In this document: in pieces, positions 1 through 9,594 of the stretch
How the letters are laid out: the number at the start of each line of letters is the position of its first letter
How positions within the stretch are numbered: position 1 is the stretch's first letter
From: Rhodocyclaceae bacterium
GTDB lineage: Bacteria; Pseudomonadota; Gammaproteobacteria; Burkholderiales; Rhodocyclaceae
Direction of reading: 5' to 3'
Length of the DNA: 64,000 nt
Assembly (NCBI GenBank): GCA_030824275.1
Contig: JAVBXY010000012.1
Span: forward strand, 51,151 to 115,150
Position numbers and translations under genes: made by a program
Notes under the pieces: generated by a model
Told to the model about the DNA's origin: nothing
The model's database searches: none
What the model saw: only the letters and a program-made list of their open reading frames with translations

Positions 1-1
1 C

Positions 2-334
2 GCCGTGTTCCATTCCCCGGTGCGCCTGATCACCCACGGCGGTAATGCCTACGCCCGCCTGCTCGACATTTCGCTCAAGGGCGCGCTGCTGGAAACCACC
101 GAGGCGTGGCATGGCAAACCCGGCGAAGAATGCCAGTTGCGCCTTGACCTCGCTCCCGGCGCCGCCATCACCATGCTGACCCGCGTGCTGCATGTGGAGG
201 GCAAGAATGTCGGCCTGACTTGCGAGAGCATCGACATCGACAGCATCACCCATCTGCGCCGGCTGGTGGAACTCAATGCCGGCGATCCGGCGATACTGGA
301 CAGGGAACTGGCGAACCTCGTGCGCGAGGCCTGA
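2..334 (+). CDS. PilZ-domain protein, 5' truncated by the window edge
   Basis: The reading frame is already open at the left edge, so the true start and the N-terminal RxxxR half of the PilZ c-di-GMP site lie outside the window. What remains (about 110 residues) contains the second PilZ motif, DISLKGALL (D/N-x-S-x-x-G), followed by the beta-strand pattern of a PilZ barrel and a short C-terminal helix. PilZ domains bind cyclic di-GMP and relay it to motility, secretion or exopolysaccharide targets. The GTG at position 5 could be used as a start but would cut the domain. The partner or output cannot be told from this fragment. Confidence 0.75.
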   Translation, partial: AVFHSPVRLITHGGNAYARLLDISLKGALLETTEAWHGKPGEECQLRLDLAPGAAITMLTRVLHVEGKNVGLTCESIDIDSITHLRRLVELNAGDPAILDRELANLVREA

Positions 335-345
335 CGGCCGCTACA

Positions 346-1233
346 TCAGCTTGCCAGCAGCGGGCGTAGATTGAGTTCCCCCACCAGTCCGGCGAAGATC
401 GCGAAGCCGAACCAGTTGTTGTGGCGGAAGGCGGCGAAGCAGCCCTCCCGCGAGCGATCCCGGATCAGCGTCCAGTGATAGGCGGCCAGTGCCGCCGCCG
501 CCGCCAATCCCGCGAAGTAAAACGCACCGAAGCGCAATTGCCAGCCGACGACGGCGAGGATGCCCAGCATCGCGGCATAGCAGAGCATCACCACCAGCAC
601 ATCGTAGCGGCCGAAAGTGATGGCCGCCGTGCGGATGCCGATCTTTAGGTCGTCGTCGCGATCCACCATGGCGTATTCGGTGTCATAAGCCAGCGCCCAG
701 AAGATGTTCGCTACTAGCAGTGTCCACCCGAGGTGCCCGACTTCGCCGCTGGCGGCAGCGAAAGCCATGGGAATGCCGAAGCCGAAGGCGATGCCGAGAT
801 AGGCCTGCGGCAGGGCGAAGAAGCGCTTGGTGAAGGGATAACTGGCGGCAAGAAAAACCGCAATGATCGCCAGCCACCAGACATCCTTGAGAATCGGGAT
901 AATCAACAGGAAGGAGCACAGCAGCAGCACGACGACGAGGATCAGCGCCTCCCGCGGGGACACCTGGCGCGCGGCCAGGGGCCGGTCCTTGGTGCGCTCG
1001 ACATGGGGGTCGAAATCGCGGTCGGCCCAGTCGTTGATGACACAACCGGCCGAGCGCATCAGCACCGTGCCGAGGACGAATATCCAGATCAGCAGCGGAT
1101 GCGGCTGTCCATGGGTAGCCAGCCACAGCGCCCACAGCGTGGGCCACAAGAGCAGCAGGGTGCCGATGGGCTTGTCGAGCCGCATCAGTTTTTCGTAGAG
1201 GTCGAGACGGTGCTTGAGTTGATCGAAAGTCAT
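346..1233 (-). CDS. ubiA: 4-hydroxybenzoate polyprenyltransferase UbiA
   Basis: Membrane enzyme that prenylates 4-hydroxybenzoate in ubiquinone synthesis. The 295-residue length is normal for UbiA. Both aspartate-rich Mg-diphosphate motifs are present: N67-D68-x-x-D71-x-x-x-D75 (NDWADRDFD) and D184 with D191-x-D193-D194-D195 (near [12 protein letters not shown]). About eight hydrophobic helices surround them. It lies 10 bp downstream of the MFS gene and is probably the last gene of a recG-MFS-ubiA unit. The short interval to the convergent PilZ gene holds no obvious terminator. Function is assigned with high confidence from the motifs. Confidence 0.95.
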   Translation of the reverse strand: MTFDQLKHRLDLYEKLMRLDKPIGTLLLLWPTLWALWLATHGQPHPLLIWIFVLGTVLMRSAGCVINDWADRDFDPHVERTKDRPLAARQVSPREALILVVVLLLCSFLLIIPILKDVWWLAIIAVFLAASYPFTKRFFALPQAYLGIAFGFGIPMAFAAASGEVGHLGWTLLVANIFWALAYDTEYAMVDRDDDLKIGIRTAAITFGRYDVLVVMLCYAAMLGILAVVGWQLRFGAFYFAGLAAAAALAAYHWTLIRDRSREGCFAAFRHNNWFGFAIFAGLVGELNLRPLLAS

Positions 1234-1243
1234 GGCGCGAATT

Positions 1244-2560
1244 TTAGCGGGCCGCTGCCGTGCGGCCCCGTGTCTCGTCGACTCCGCGCAGGATGAACAG
1301 CCCGACGACGAAATAGCTGCCGGTGATGAGGATGGCGAGGCGGTGGTCGCCGCCGGATATCCAGGTGACGGCGCCGTAGGTCATGGGGCCGAGGATGGAG
1401 GAGAACTTTACCGCCAGTCCCCACAGGCCGAAGAATTCCGCATGCCGCTGGGCCGGTGCAAGGGAGCCGACCAGCGCCCGCGCCGCCGACTGGCTGGCGC
1501 CGAGGCAGACCCCGGCAATGTTGGCGGCGAGCCAGAACAGGGTCGGGCCGCTGGCCAGCCAGGCCAGCAGGATCATCACGATCCAGCCGATCAGCGCCAG
1601 GGCGATGGCGCGCACATGACCGATGCGATCCTGCAGGTGGCCGAAGGCGAAGGCGCCGATAGCGGCCGTGATGTTGACGATGAAAATCAGCTTGATGGTG
1701 TCGGGCGTGGTGAAGCCCATGGCTTCCTGCGCGTAGATCGCCGCCAGCGCGATCACCGTCTGTATGCCGGCTTGGTAGAAGACGATGCAGACCATGAAGC
1801 GACGCATGTCGGGATAGCGTGCAGAATCGCGGAGGGTGGCCGCGACGTGGGCAAAGGCTGCGGCGACATTTACTGCGCGTCTTCCTTCATTGGTCGCCGT
1901 ACCGCCAGCACCGACTTTTCCAGCCCGCTCGCGCAGCAGAAAGAAAGTCGGCAGGCTGGCGAGGGCGAACAGGCCCGCCGTCAGCAGCATGGTCACCGGC
2001 ACGAAGTCGGCGGCGCGCTGGCCCTGCGACTGAGCCCAGTGGGCATAGCCCAGACAGACGCCGAGACTGACCAGACCGCCGAGATAGCCAAGACTCCAGC
2101 CCCAGCCGGAGACCTTGCCGAGGCTGTCTTCGTCGGCCAGTTCGGGCAGGAAGGCGGCGATCAGGTTCTCGCCGGTTCCAAAGCAGAAGTTGGACAGGAT
2201 GATGAACAGCACCGCCACGGCGAGGCCGCCAGGACCGGCCAGGGCGAGACCGGCGGTGGCCAGCACGCAACCGGCGGTGGTCAAAGCCAGCAGCCGCTTC
2301 TTGGCGCCAGCGGCATCGGCATAGGCGCCGATCACCGGCGCTGCCAGCATGATCAAGGCATAGGACACGGCCAGCGCCGCCGTCCAGGCGAAGGTGGCCC
2401 AGGGCGCCTTACCCGCCACCACGGCGACGAAGTAGGCATTGAAAACCGCCGTGATGACCACCGTGGTATAGCCGGAATTGGCGAAGTCGTACATGGCCCA
2501 GGCGGCCACTTCGCGGCGGCGAACGCCTTCGGCCAGAATGGAGGGAGATTTTTCGTTCAT
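1244..2560 (-). CDS. UMF1/Atg22-like MFS transporter
   Basis: A 438-residue integral membrane protein with about 12 hydrophobic helices. The N-terminal [12 protein letters not shown] block is characteristic of the UMF1 (unknown major facilitator 1) family, related to the vacuolar effluxer Atg22. The substrate is not known for most members. The start ATG overlaps the recG stop codon (ATGA), so translation is coupled to recG. A loop near the middle carries copy 1 of the 24-bp dispersed motif, read as KVGAGGTA (1896-1919). The family call is firm, the substrate is not predictable. Confidence 0.85.
   Translation of the reverse strand: MNEKSPSILAEGVRRREVAAWAMYDFANSGYTTVVITAVFNAYFVAVVAGKAPWATFAWTAALAVSYALIMLAAPVIGAYADAAGAKKRLLALTTAGCVLATAGLALAGPGGLAVAVLFIILSNFCFGTGENLIAAFLPELADEDSLGKVSGWGWSLGYLGGLVSLGVCLGYAHWAQSQGQRAADFVPVTMLLTAGLFALASLPTFFLLRERAGKVGAGGTATNEGRRAVNVAAAFAHVAATLRDSARYPDMRRFMVCIVFYQAGIQTVIALAAIYAQEAMGFTTPDTIKLIFIVNITAAIGAFAFGHLQDRIGHVRAIALALIGWIVMILLAWLASGPTLFWLAANIAGVCLGASQSAARALVGSLAPAQRHAEFFGLWGLAVKFSSILGPMTYGAVTWISGGDHRLAILITGSYFVVGLFILRGVDETRGRTAAAR
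1896..1919 (-). repeat. 24-bp dispersed motif, copy 1
   Basis: Read on the minus strand it begins AAAAGTCGG and ends TACGGC, with TGGCG in the middle. It lies inside the MFS gene in the gene's own orientation and encodes KVGAGGTA in a cytoplasmic-type loop. See the finding on the dispersed motif. Confidence 0.92.
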
Positions 2561-4602
2561 GCTTTCAGTAGCTCCTCGCGGCCACCGAGCCAGCGTTTGA
2601 GATGGGCATCGGCCCGCTCCGGCGCATCACGCAGCAGTTCTTCGGCGGCAGCCCGCGCTTTTTCCACCAGCACCGTGTCGTCCAGATCGGCATAGCGTAG
2701 CAGGGGCAGGCCGCTCTGGCGGGCGCCGATGAACTCGCCGGGGCCGCGCAGGGCCAGGTCCTGGCGGGCGATTTCGAAGCCGTCGGTATTTTCGTAAATG
2801 ATCTTGAGGCGGGCACGGGCGATCTCGCCGACGGGTTTGGCGTAGATCAGGATGCAGGCCGATTGCGCAGCGCCACGGCCGACGCGGCCACGCAACTGGT
2901 GCAACTGGGCGAGGCCGAAACGCTCGGCGTGTTCAATCACCATCAGGCTGGCATTGGGCACGTCGACGCCGACCTCGATCACAGTGGTGGCGACCAGCAA
3001 GTGCACTTCGTTGCGCGAGAAGGCCTCCATCACCGCGGCTTTTTCGGCGGCCTTCATGCGGCCATGGACGAGGCCGACCTGGATGTCTGGCAGTTCCTCG
3101 ACCAGGCGTTCGTAGGTTTCCTGCGCGGTCTTCAGTTGAAGGGCTTCGCTCTCCTCGATCAGCGGGCAAACCCAGTAGGCCTGACCGCCGGCGCGGCAGG
3201 CATCGTGCACGCGGCCGATCACCTGTTCGCGACGGCCTTCGGCCACCAGTTTCGTTGTCACCGGCGTGCGGCCCGGCGGCAGCTCGTCAAGCACGGAGAC
3301 GTCGAGGTCGGCGTAGTAGCTCATGGCCAGAGTGCGCGGGATCGGCGTTGCCGACATGGTGAGCTGGTGGGCGAACTGGCCCTTCTCTTTCAGCGCGAGA
3401 CGCTGGCGCACGCCAAAGCGATGTTGTTCATCGACGATGGCAAGGCCTAGGCGCGGGAAGGCCACGTCGTCCTCGATCAGCGCGTGGGTGCCGACCACGA
3501 TCGCCGTCTCGCCAGCGCCGACTTTTGCGATGGCGGCGGCCTTTTCCTTTTTCTTCAGGCTGCCGGTGAGCCAAGCCACTTCGATACCCAGCGGCGCCAG
3601 CCACTGACTGAGTTTTCGGTAATGCTGCTCGGCGAGGATTTCGGTGGGCGCCATCAGCGCGGCCTGATGGCCGGATTCGACGGCATGCAGCATGGCCAGC
3701 GCGGCAACGATGGTCTTGCCGCTGCCCACATCCCCTTGCAACAGGCGCTGCATCGGATGCGGCTGACCGAGGTCGGCAGCGATCTCTTTCCAGGCCCGAT
3801 CCTGGGCGCCGGTGAGGCGAAAGGGCAAAGCGGCGAGCAGGGCTTTAGTCAGCTTGCCGCTGCCTTTCAGGCGAGGGGCGCCCTTGGCGCGACGGGCGGC
3901 GTAGGCGCGGCGCAAGGAGAGTTGCTGGGCCAGCAGTTCGTCGAACTGGACACGGCGCCAGGCCGGAAGGTCGCGGGACTCCAATCGGGCCTGGGGAATG
4001 TCCGGCGGCGGCGTGTGCAGCAGGCGGATGGCATCAGCAAAGTCCGGCAGCTTGAGTTGCGCGCGCAGGGCCTCGGGCAGGGTGTCGCTCCAGTCGGCGC
4101 GCTTCAGGGCCCGGTCGATCAGGCGTCTCAGCGTGGATTGGCCGAGGCCGGCAGTGGTCGGGTAGACGGGGGTAAGCCGGTCCGGTAGCGGCGTGTCGTC
4201 GGTGACGGGATGGAAGCGCGGATGGATGATCTCGTCGCCGAGAAAGCCGCCACGCGGTTCGCCGAAGATGCGCAGGCGCGCGCCGGGCTGCAAAACCTTT
4301 TGCTGGCTCGGGTAGAAATTGAGGAAGCGCAACAGCATGGCACCCTCGGCATCCGTAGCGTCGCGGACGCGGACGACGAGCTGGCGACGCGGGCGGAAGG
4401 CGATTTCGGCATCCACCACCTCGACCTCGAACTGGGCGGCGATGCCGGGCATGGCGTCGCGGATGGCAGTGATGCGGGTTTCGTCCTCGTAACGCAGCGG
4501 CAGGTGGAGGACGAGGTCGGTATCGCTGCGCAGGCCCAGCTTTTCGAGCCGGGCCCCGAGCGTGTTCGCTTTCGGCGTGTTGGTCGCGGGTTTTTCAGCC
4601 AA
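2557..4602 (-). CDS. recG: ATP-dependent DNA helicase RecG
   Basis: Branch-migration helicase that remodels stalled forks and Holliday junctions. The 681 residues match the family. An N-terminal wedge/OB region (to about 190) is followed by superfamily 2 helicase domains with Walker A GDVGSGKT (residues 290-297), the DEQH box (391-394), motif [11 protein letters not shown] and the C-terminal QLRGRVGRG block. The start is TTG at 4602, the first possible start after an in-frame stop, and it overlaps the end of ridA by 8 bp. Its last codon overlaps the MFS start. Copy 2 of the dispersed motif encodes KVGAGETA just before VVGTH. Confidence 0.96.
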   Translation of the reverse strand: MAEKPATNTPKANTLGARLEKLGLRSDTDLVLHLPLRYEDETRITAIRDAMPGIAAQFEVEVVDAEIAFRPRRQLVVRVRDATDAEGAMLLRFLNFYPSQQKVLQPGARLRIFGEPRGGFLGDEIIHPRFHPVTDDTPLPDRLTPVYPTTAGLGQSTLRRLIDRALKRADWSDTLPEALRAQLKLPDFADAIRLLHTPPPDIPQARLESRDLPAWRRVQFDELLAQQLSLRRAYAARRAKGAPRLKGSGKLTKALLAALPFRLTGAQDRAWKEIAADLGQPHPMQRLLQGDVGSGKTIVAALAMLHAVESGHQAALMAPTEILAEQHYRKLSQWLAPLGIEVAWLTGSLKKKEKAAAIAKVGAGETAIVVGTHALIEDDVAFPRLGLAIVDEQHRFGVRQRLALKEKGQFAHQLTMSATPIPRTLAMSYYADLDVSVLDELPPGRTPVTTKLVAEGRREQVIGRVHDACRAGGQAYWVCPLIEESEALQLKTAQETYERLVEELPDIQVGLVHGRMKAAEKAAVMEAFSRNEVHLLVATTVIEVGVDVPNASLMVIEHAERFGLAQLHQLRGRVGRGAAQSACILIYAKPVGEIARARLKIIYENTDGFEIARQDLALRGPGEFIGARQSGLPLLRYADLDDTVLVEKARAAAEELLRDAPERADAHLKRWLGGREELLKA
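3503..3526 (-). repeat. 24-bp dispersed motif, copy 2
   Basis: Begins AAAAGTCGG and ends GAGACGGC on the minus strand, in the orientation and KVGAGETA frame of recG. By eye, the segment aligns with E. coli RecG (recalled) without a gap, so this copy seems to have arisen by substitution. Confidence 0.93.
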
Positions 4603-4975
4603 TCACGAGAATCGCATCGGCCTCTACCAGGGCGCCGCGCGGCAGTTCCTTGACGCCGACGGCGGCGCGGGCGGGGAAGGGCTGGGCGAAATACTTGGCC
4701 ATGGTTTCATTCACCTTGGCGAAGTTGGCGAGGTCGGTCAGGTAGATGTTGAGCTTCACCGCATCGTTGAGCGAGGCGCCGGCAGCGGTGGCCACGGCCT
4801 TGAGGTTGTCGAAGACGCGGACGATCTGGGCGTCGATGCCCTCGACCATCTGCATGCTGACCGGATCGAGGCCGATCTGGCCGGACATGTAAATGGTGTC
4901 GCCGACCTGGACAGCTTGCGAGTAGGTACCGATGGCGGCCGGAGCATCCGGCGTGGAAATGATCTTGCGGCTCAT
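4595..4975 (-). CDS. ridA: RidA family enamine/imine deaminase
   Basis: A 126-residue member of the RidA/YjgF/UK114 family, which hydrolyses reactive 2-aminoacrylate and related enamines released by PLP enzymes. Family hallmarks are GTYSQAV near the start, MSGQIGLDP, and the C-terminal [18 protein letters not shown] block that holds the catalytic arginine. It lies between fliW (11 bp upstream) and recG (8-bp overlap), so it is likely co-transcribed with both. The start ATG is followed by a normal RidA N-terminus. No oddities. Confidence 0.93.
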   Translation of the reverse strand: MSRKIISTPDAPAAIGTYSQAVQVGDTIYMSGQIGLDPVSMQMVEGIDAQIVRVFDNLKAVATAAGASLNDAVKLNIYLTDLANFAKVNETMAKYFAQPFPARAAVGVKELPRGALVEADAILVIG

Positions 4976-4986
4976 GAAATCTCCGG

Positions 4987-5403
4987 TCAGGCAGGGCCGA
5001 CGCTGTAATTGAGGCGCGAGAACACATGTTGCAGGCCGCGCCGGGCGTCGAGGTTGATGATCAGGGGGGCATTGAGGTTGGCGCGTAGCGGTGCGCTATC
5101 GCCTTCCTTGGCGAGAATCACGACCACCACGGCAGTGGAAGGATCGGTCAGTTGCAGTTCGGCGATCTCCTCGTCGGAGAGGGTGATCTCGTAGCCGAAG
5201 TCGAACTGGGCGGGGTCGGTTATGTGGAAGGCCACCGCCGGATCGTCGAGGGACTGGAGGATGAAATAGCGCAGCACCTCGCCTTCCGGGTGGAACAGGG
5301 TGAAGCGGCGGCAGTCCTCGAAGCCGGCGAGGCCGCGCGGGAATTCGATGATGCGGCTGGGCTCGACGGTCAGCGTGCCGAAACGCGGGCTTTCGATATT
5401 CAT
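4987..5403 (-). CDS. fliW: flagellar assembly factor FliW
   Basis: FliW binds flagellin and antagonises the RNA-binding regulator CsrA, tying flagellin synthesis to secretion. The 138-residue protein shows the family pattern: [22 protein letters not shown] at the N-terminus (positions about 8-29), the central [17 protein letters not shown] segment and a C-terminal [16 protein letters not shown] block. No flagellar or csrA gene is adjacent, so it is an isolated flagellar regulator here. It sits 13 bp downstream of the SPOR-domain gene on the same strand. Confidence 0.93.
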   Translation of the reverse strand: MNIESPRFGTLTVEPSRIIEFPRGLAGFEDCRRFTLFHPEGEVLRYFILQSLDDPAVAFHITDPAQFDFGYEITLSDEEIAELQLTDPSTAVVVVILAKEGDSAPLRANLNAPLIINLDARRGLQHVFSRLNYSVGPA

Positions 5404-5416
5404 GGGTTCTCCCCGT

Positions 5417-6181
5417 TCATTTTTTCATGGTCACCAGCAGGCCCGACTCCATGCCCAGCTCCTTCAGCTTGACACGGGCGGCATCGGCTTCCGCCCGGCT
5501 GGCGAAGGGTCCGACATGGACGCGAGCCTCGATGGTACTCGGTATGCCATTGAGTTCAAGCTTGGCGCGCAGGTCTTCGGCATTGGCGACGTTGCTGAAG
5601 ACCCCCATCTGGATCGCGAACTGGCGCTCGGCGGCCTGAGTGATGGGACGCGAGGCCGGGGCGCGACGGGGCGTCGACGGGGCTTTGGCCAGCTCTCGGC
5701 CCGGGTCGGGGCGGGCGGCAGGCGAGGCGACCGGCGGTACCGGCTCGGAGGGACGGACGGACGCCGGCTTGGTGGTAGCCGGCTTGGTCAGCGACTTTTC
5801 GGGCGGCAGCGGTTGCAGGGGCGGGGCGCCGGGGGATGACGTGCCTTCCGGGACGGAGGGCACTGCCTTGGCGTCGACCGGGGCCTCCGCCTTGATGTCG
5901 GGTTTGGCATCCGTCGCCGGCTCTGCCGTTCCCGATGCCGCCTCGGCGGGCTTGGGCTCCTCCTTCGGCGCCTCAAGTACCGGCGGCGGTTCCGGTTTCG
6001 GCGGCAGGGCGGCCACCTGGGTCGGCGGTCGCTTGGGATTGTTCAGTGCGTCGAACATGGCCAGACTGCCGAGCAGACCCACCACCATCACGGCTGCGAT
6101 GGCGATACGGTTGAGGAGGCGCCGTTTGAGGGCGTCCTCAGCCGTGGGTTCGTCGGTTTCCGGAATTGGGGTATCGGTCAT
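5417..6181 (-). CDS. SPOR-domain membrane protein
   Basis: A 254-residue bitopic protein with a short cytoplasmic N-terminus, one membrane helix at about 23-43, a long Pro/Ala/Glu-rich periplasmic linker, and a C-terminal SPOR domain (about 185-252). SPOR domains bind denuded peptidoglycan glycans at the division septum. I chose the ATG at 6181 (MTDTPIPETDE) because a GAGGA ribosome binding site precedes it; longer readings run into the upstream gene. The start overlaps the end of the DUF2802 gene by 44 bp. It resembles FtsN/DedD-like SPOR proteins, but the exact role is unknown. Confidence 0.8.
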   Translation of the reverse strand: MTDTPIPETDEPTAEDALKRRLLNRIAIAAVMVVGLLGSLAMFDALNNPKRPPTQVAALPPKPEPPPVLEAPKEEPKPAEAASGTAEPATDAKPDIKAEAPVDAKAVPSVPEGTSSPGAPPLQPLPPEKSLTKPATTKPASVRPSEPVPPVASPAARPDPGRELAKAPSTPRRAPASRPITQAAERQFAIQMGVFSNVANAEDLRAKLELNGIPSTIEARVHVGPFASRAEADAARVKLKELGMESGLLVTMKK

Positions 6182-6797
6182 CGCGGTCCTCGTCCAGGTT
6201 CTCACGTTCAAATTCTTCTTCGCTCTTCGACAGCGCGGCCACCAGCTCGGCCTCGCCCAGGGAAATCCCGCAATGGCCGGCAATGCCCTCGGGCGGCATG
6301 CCCTGCTGGGCCAGCGACATGGCTTCGTTGTACAGCGGGGAAACATTGCGCGCCGCCTTCAGGCGCGACACTTCTTCCGACAGATGGGCCACCTGCTCGC
6401 GCAGCTGCTCGCCTTCGCGGTGCAGGCGCTCCAGTTCGCCGTCGAGGTGGCTGCGGTTCAGTTCCGAGGCAAATGTCGTTTCGGGAACGGCCACCGGAAC
6501 TGGGGACGGGCGGCCGAATAGCGACCACTTCCCCGGTTTCGGTGGTGGAGCCGCCGGGGTGGGTGACACGATTGGCGGTGCAATCGGCAAATCCTCGGGT
6601 TCGCCGTACAGCTCTGCCCGCTCTTGCGGGTCCGTCATGAAAGTCGGCTCGGTCGGAGTGGTTGGAATGGTCGGCCGCCGGCGGGCCGCGACCTGGAATA
6701 GCCGCATCACCGTCAGCACCAGATAGATGCCGACCAGCAAGGCCGTCACCAGTACCAAGTCCCGCCAACCGATGCCGAAACCGCCGAGTTCGATCAT
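6138..6797 (-). CDS. DUF2802 membrane-anchored coiled-coil protein
   Basis: A 219-residue protein with one N-terminal membrane helix (about 12-32), a Pro-rich stretch, a coiled coil rich in E, R and L (about 115-150) and a compact C-terminal domain (SPLYNEAMSLAQQG then GISLGEAELVAAL) that matches DUF2802, a small helix-turn-helix-like domain. The acidic tail overlaps the start of the SPOR gene. The start ATG overlaps the metY stop (ATGA). The function is unknown. In many proteobacteria DUF2802 proteins lie near flagellar or chemotaxis genes, and fliW is close here. Confidence 0.75.
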   Translation of the reverse strand: MIELGGFGIGWRDLVLVTALLVGIYLVLTVMRLFQVAARRRPTIPTTPTEPTFMTDPQERAELYGEPEDLPIAPPIVSPTPAAPPPKPGKWSLFGRPSPVPVAVPETTFASELNRSHLDGELERLHREGEQLREQVAHLSEEVSRLKAARNVSPLYNEAMSLAQQGMPPEGIAGHCGISLGEAELVAALSKSEEEFERENLDEDRDDRYPNSGNRRTHG

Positions 6798-8077
6798 GCG
6801 CTGCGCTCCAGGGCCTGGTCGATGTCCCAGAGGATGTCGTCGAGGGTTTCCAGGCCCACCGACAGGCGCACCATGTCCGGCGTCACGCCGGCCGCCGTCT
6901 GGGCAGCCTCGTCGAGCTGACGATGAGTGGTCGAGGCGGGATGGATCACCAGGGTCTTGGCGTCACCGATGTTGGCCAGGTGCGAGCAGAACTGGAGCGC
7001 ATCGATGAAACGCTCGCCGGCGGCCTGGCCACCCTGGATGCCGAAGGACAGCAGGGCGCCGGCGCCCTTGGGCAGGTAGCGCCCGGCCAGGGCCCGGTAG
7101 GGGGAGGCGGGAAGGCCCGGGTAATTCACCCAGACCACCCGCGGATGCTCGGAAAGATGGCGCGCCACGGCCAGGGCATTGGTGCAGTGGCGCTCCATGC
7201 GCAACGGCAGGGTTTCGATGCCCTGCATCAGTTGCCACGCGGAAAACGGCGACAGGGCCGGACCGAAGGTGCGCAGCACTTCCATGCGCGCCTTCATGGT
7301 GAAGCCGAAGTCGCCGAAGGTCTCGAAGAACTTGACGCCGTGGTAGCCGGCGGAGGGCTCGGTCATGCCCGGGAACTTGCCGTTGCCCCAGTCGAACTTA
7401 CCGGACTCGATGACCACCCCGCCCAGCGTCGTGCCGTGGCCGCCGAGGAACTTGGTGGCGGAATGGACGACGATGTCGGCGCCGTGATCGAAGGGCCGGC
7501 ACAGATAGGGCGATGGCACGGTGTTGTCTACCACCAGCGGCACCCCATGTTCATGGGCGATGGCGGCAACGGCGGCGATGTCCAGCACGTTGAGGCGCGG
7601 GTTGGCCACCGTTTCGGCGTAAATGCACTTGGTGTTGGCGGACAGGGCGGAGCGGAAGTTCTCCGGCTCGTCGGAATCCACGAACACCGTCTCGATGCCC
7701 AGCTTGCGCAGGGAGAAGTCGAGCTGGGAGAAGGTGCCGCCGTAGAGGGTGCGGGCCGCGACGATGCGGTCGCCGGCCTCGCAGAGCGTCAGCAGGGCCA
7801 CCATCTGCGCGGCGAGGCCGGTGGCTGCGGCGACGGCGGCGCGACCACCTTCCAGCGCCGCCATGCGTTCCTCGAAGGCCGCCACGGTGGGATTGCCGAT
7901 CCGCGAATAGACGTTGCCGAAGGTTTGCAGGTTGAACAGGCTGGCGGCGTGCTCGGCCGAATCGAAGACGAAGGAGGAGGTCTGATGGATCGGCAGCGCA
8001 CGGGCGCCCGTCGCCGCGTCCGGCTGGGCGCCGGCGTGCAAACAGAGCGTTTCGATACCGTACTGACGATCCGACAT
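6794..8077 (-). CDS. metY: O-acetyl/O-succinylhomoserine sulfhydrylase
   Basis: PLP enzyme of the Cys/Met metabolism family that makes homocysteine from an acylated homoserine and sulfide. The 427-residue length and the motifs YSRIGNPT (binding PLP phosphate) and SATKFLGGHGT, whose K209 forms the PLP Schiff base, fit MetY better than MetB or MetZ, though MetZ is not excluded. I chose ATG 8077 (MSDRQYG) because AGGAA precedes it; an in-frame extension to 8140 lacks family similarity. It is the first gene of a coupled metY-DUF2802-SPOR run. A 24-bp dyad lies just upstream (8101-8124). Confidence 0.92.
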   Translation of the reverse strand: MSDRQYGIETLCLHAGAQPDAATGARALPIHQTSSFVFDSAEHAASLFNLQTFGNVYSRIGNPTVAAFEERMAALEGGRAAVAAATGLAAQMVALLTLCEAGDRIVAARTLYGGTFSQLDFSLRKLGIETVFVDSDEPENFRSALSANTKCIYAETVANPRLNVLDIAAVAAIAHEHGVPLVVDNTVPSPYLCRPFDHGADIVVHSATKFLGGHGTTLGGVVIESGKFDWGNGKFPGMTEPSAGYHGVKFFETFGDFGFTMKARMEVLRTFGPALSPFSAWQLMQGIETLPLRMERHCTNALAVARHLSEHPRVVWVNYPGLPASPYRALAGRYLPKGAGALLSFGIQGGQAAGERFIDALQFCSHLANIGDAKTLVIHPASTTHRQLDEAAQTAAGVTPDMVRLSVGLETLDDILWDIDQALERSA

Positions 8078-8100
8078 GGGTTCCTGTTCAAGTGCTACAG

Positions 8101-8124
8101 AAGGCAATAAGGGCAAATTGCCTT
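8101..8124. promoter_or_regulatory. inverted repeat between metY and ydcF
   Basis: AAGGCAAT (8101-8108) and ATTGCCTT (8117-8124) form perfect 8-bp arms around an 8-bp spacer in the 101-bp divergent interval, 24 bp upstream of the metY start. The size and symmetry suit a dimeric regulator operator for metY. No regulator is identified and an RNA hairpin is possible. Confidence 0.5.
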
Positions 8125-8178
8125 GATAATAGCCGGCCAATCCCGCCCCAATAGCCCGATCAACCCGTCATTTGACCC

Positions 8179-8940
8179 ATGTTTCTGGCCAAGAAGATAC
8201 TTACCGCCCTGATCCTGCCGCCCACCGGCCCCATCCTGCTGGCCCTGTTCGGGCTCTGGCTGAGCGGCCGCAAAAGTCGGCTCTGGTGGCACGGCGGCCG
8301 CTGGCTGACGGGGCTGAGTCTGCTGGGGCTGCTGGCTCTGTCGCTGCCTGTGGTGAGCGGTGGGCTGATGCGTGCCTGTCAGCCCTATGCCCCCATCAGC
8401 CGAGCCGCCCTCGCCGAGACGCAGGCAATTGTCGTGCTGGGCGGCGGCACTTATCGTGATGCGCCGGAATATGGCAGCGACACAGTGGACAGAGCCACCC
8501 TCGAACGCCTGCGCTATGCTGCCAAGCTGGCCCGCGACAGCCGGTTGCCGCTACTGGTCACTGGTGGATCGCCCACCGGCGGCCGCCCTGAGGGCGAGAT
8601 CATGGCGGAGATACTGGCCCGCGAGTTCGGCACGCCGGTGCGCTGGATCGAAGCCGGCTCAAAGGACACGGAGGAAAATGCCCGCTACTCGGCGCCCATG
8701 CTTCGCAAGGCCGGCATCCAGCGCATCGCAGTGATCAGCAATGCCTGGCATCTGCCGCGCGCGCTGCCGCTCTTCGCGCGGGAGGGCTTTGCCGCAGTGC
8801 CGGCGCCAATGGCATTCGGCGGCACGGCGCCGCTCTCGGTATGGTCATTCGTGCCGTCGGCCGGTGCGCTCGACAGCAGCGAAACAGCCCTGAAAGAACT
8901 CATCGGCCGCCTCTACAACCACCTCAGCGGAAAATCATGA
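8179..8940 (+). CDS. YdcF/ElyC-like DUF218 membrane protein
   Basis: A 253-residue protein with two N-terminal hydrophobic helices (about 8-28 and 42-62) and a DUF218 domain. The domain signatures are IVVLGGGTY, LLVTGGSPTGG, DTEENARYS and ISNAWHLPRA. E. coli ElyC, of this family, affects lipid carrier metabolism and envelope integrity. It is coupled to mog by an ATGA overlap, which may be only an expression convenience. Copy 3 of the dispersed motif lies between the two membrane helices in an unusual frame giving KSRLWWHG. Confidence 0.85.
   Translation: MFLAKKILTALILPPTGPILLALFGLWLSGRKSRLWWHGGRWLTGLSLLGLLALSLPVVSGGLMRACQPYAPISRAALAETQAIVVLGGGTYRDAPEYGSDTVDRATLERLRYAAKLARDSRLPLLVTGGSPTGGRPEGEIMAEILAREFGTPVRWIEAGSKDTEENARYSAPMLRKAGIQRIAVISNAWHLPRALPLFAREGFAAVPAPMAFGGTAPLSVWSFVPSAGALDSSETALKELIGRLYNHLSGKS
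8272..8295 (+). repeat. 24-bp dispersed motif, copy 3
   Basis: Begins AAAAGTCGG and ends GGCACGGC on the plus strand, inside the ydcF-like gene. Here the reading frame is shifted relative to the KVGAG frame and yields KSRLWWHG, which shows the DNA and not the peptide is what recurs. Confidence 0.9.
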
Positions 8941-9527
8941 ACGACGAACAGCTCATCATCGGCCTCGTTTCCATCTCCGACCGCGCCTCGTCCGGCGTCT
9001 ATGAAGACAAGGGAATTCCAGCCCTGGAGGAATGGTTCGGCAAGGCGCTGACTTCGCCCTGGCGTATGGAAACGCGGCTGATTCCCGACGAGCAGGCGGT
9101 GATCGAGGCAACGCTGATCGAGCTTTGTGACACCGCAGGCTGTCATCTGGTGCTGACCACCGGCGGCACCGGCCCGGCCCTGCGCGATGTGACGCCGGAG
9201 GCCACCCTGGCCGTGGCGCACAAAGTCATGCCGGGCTTTGGCGAACAGATGCGGCAGATCTCGCTGCACTTCGTGCCAACCGCCATCCTTTCGCGGCAGA
9301 CGGCGGTGATTCGAGGAAAGTCCCTGATCCTCAACCTGCCGGGGCAGCCCAAGTCGATCAAGGAGACGCTGGAAGGCCTCAAGGATGCCGAGGGCAAACA
9401 GGTGGTGCCCGGCATTTTCGCCGCTGTGCCCTACTGCCTCGACCTGATCGGCGGGCCCTACGTCGAGACCGACGACGCGGTGATCAAGGCCTTCCGGCCC
9501 AAGAGCGCGATCCGCCCCAAGTCCTGA
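8937..9527 (+). CDS. mog: molybdopterin adenylyltransferase Mog
   Basis: Adenylylates molybdopterin before molybdenum insertion. The 196-residue protein shows the MoeA/Mog fold motifs: IGLVSISDRASSG at the start, TTGGTGPALRDVTPEAT (about 78-94) and LNLPGQPKSIKETL. The ATG at 8937 overlaps the stop of the DUF218 gene. No other molybdenum-cofactor genes are in the window. Assignment is firm from the motifs. Confidence 0.93.
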   Translation: MNDEQLIIGLVSISDRASSGVYEDKGIPALEEWFGKALTSPWRMETRLIPDEQAVIEATLIELCDTAGCHLVLTTGGTGPALRDVTPEATLAVAHKVMPGFGEQMRQISLHFVPTAILSRQTAVIRGKSLILNLPGQPKSIKETLEGLKDAEGKQVVPGIFAAVPYCLDLIGGPYVETDDAVIKAFRPKSAIRPKS

Positions 9528-9594
9528 GCAAGGTCATGCATCTGTAACACGGGCCATCGACAATTCGGGGCTTTTCTTTCCCGAAAGACGGACC

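Noticed and set aside
6639..6662. Possible degraded motif copy at the N-terminal part of the DUF2802 gene (GAAAGTCGG)
   Set aside because: Only the first block matches; the rest agrees at about chance level.
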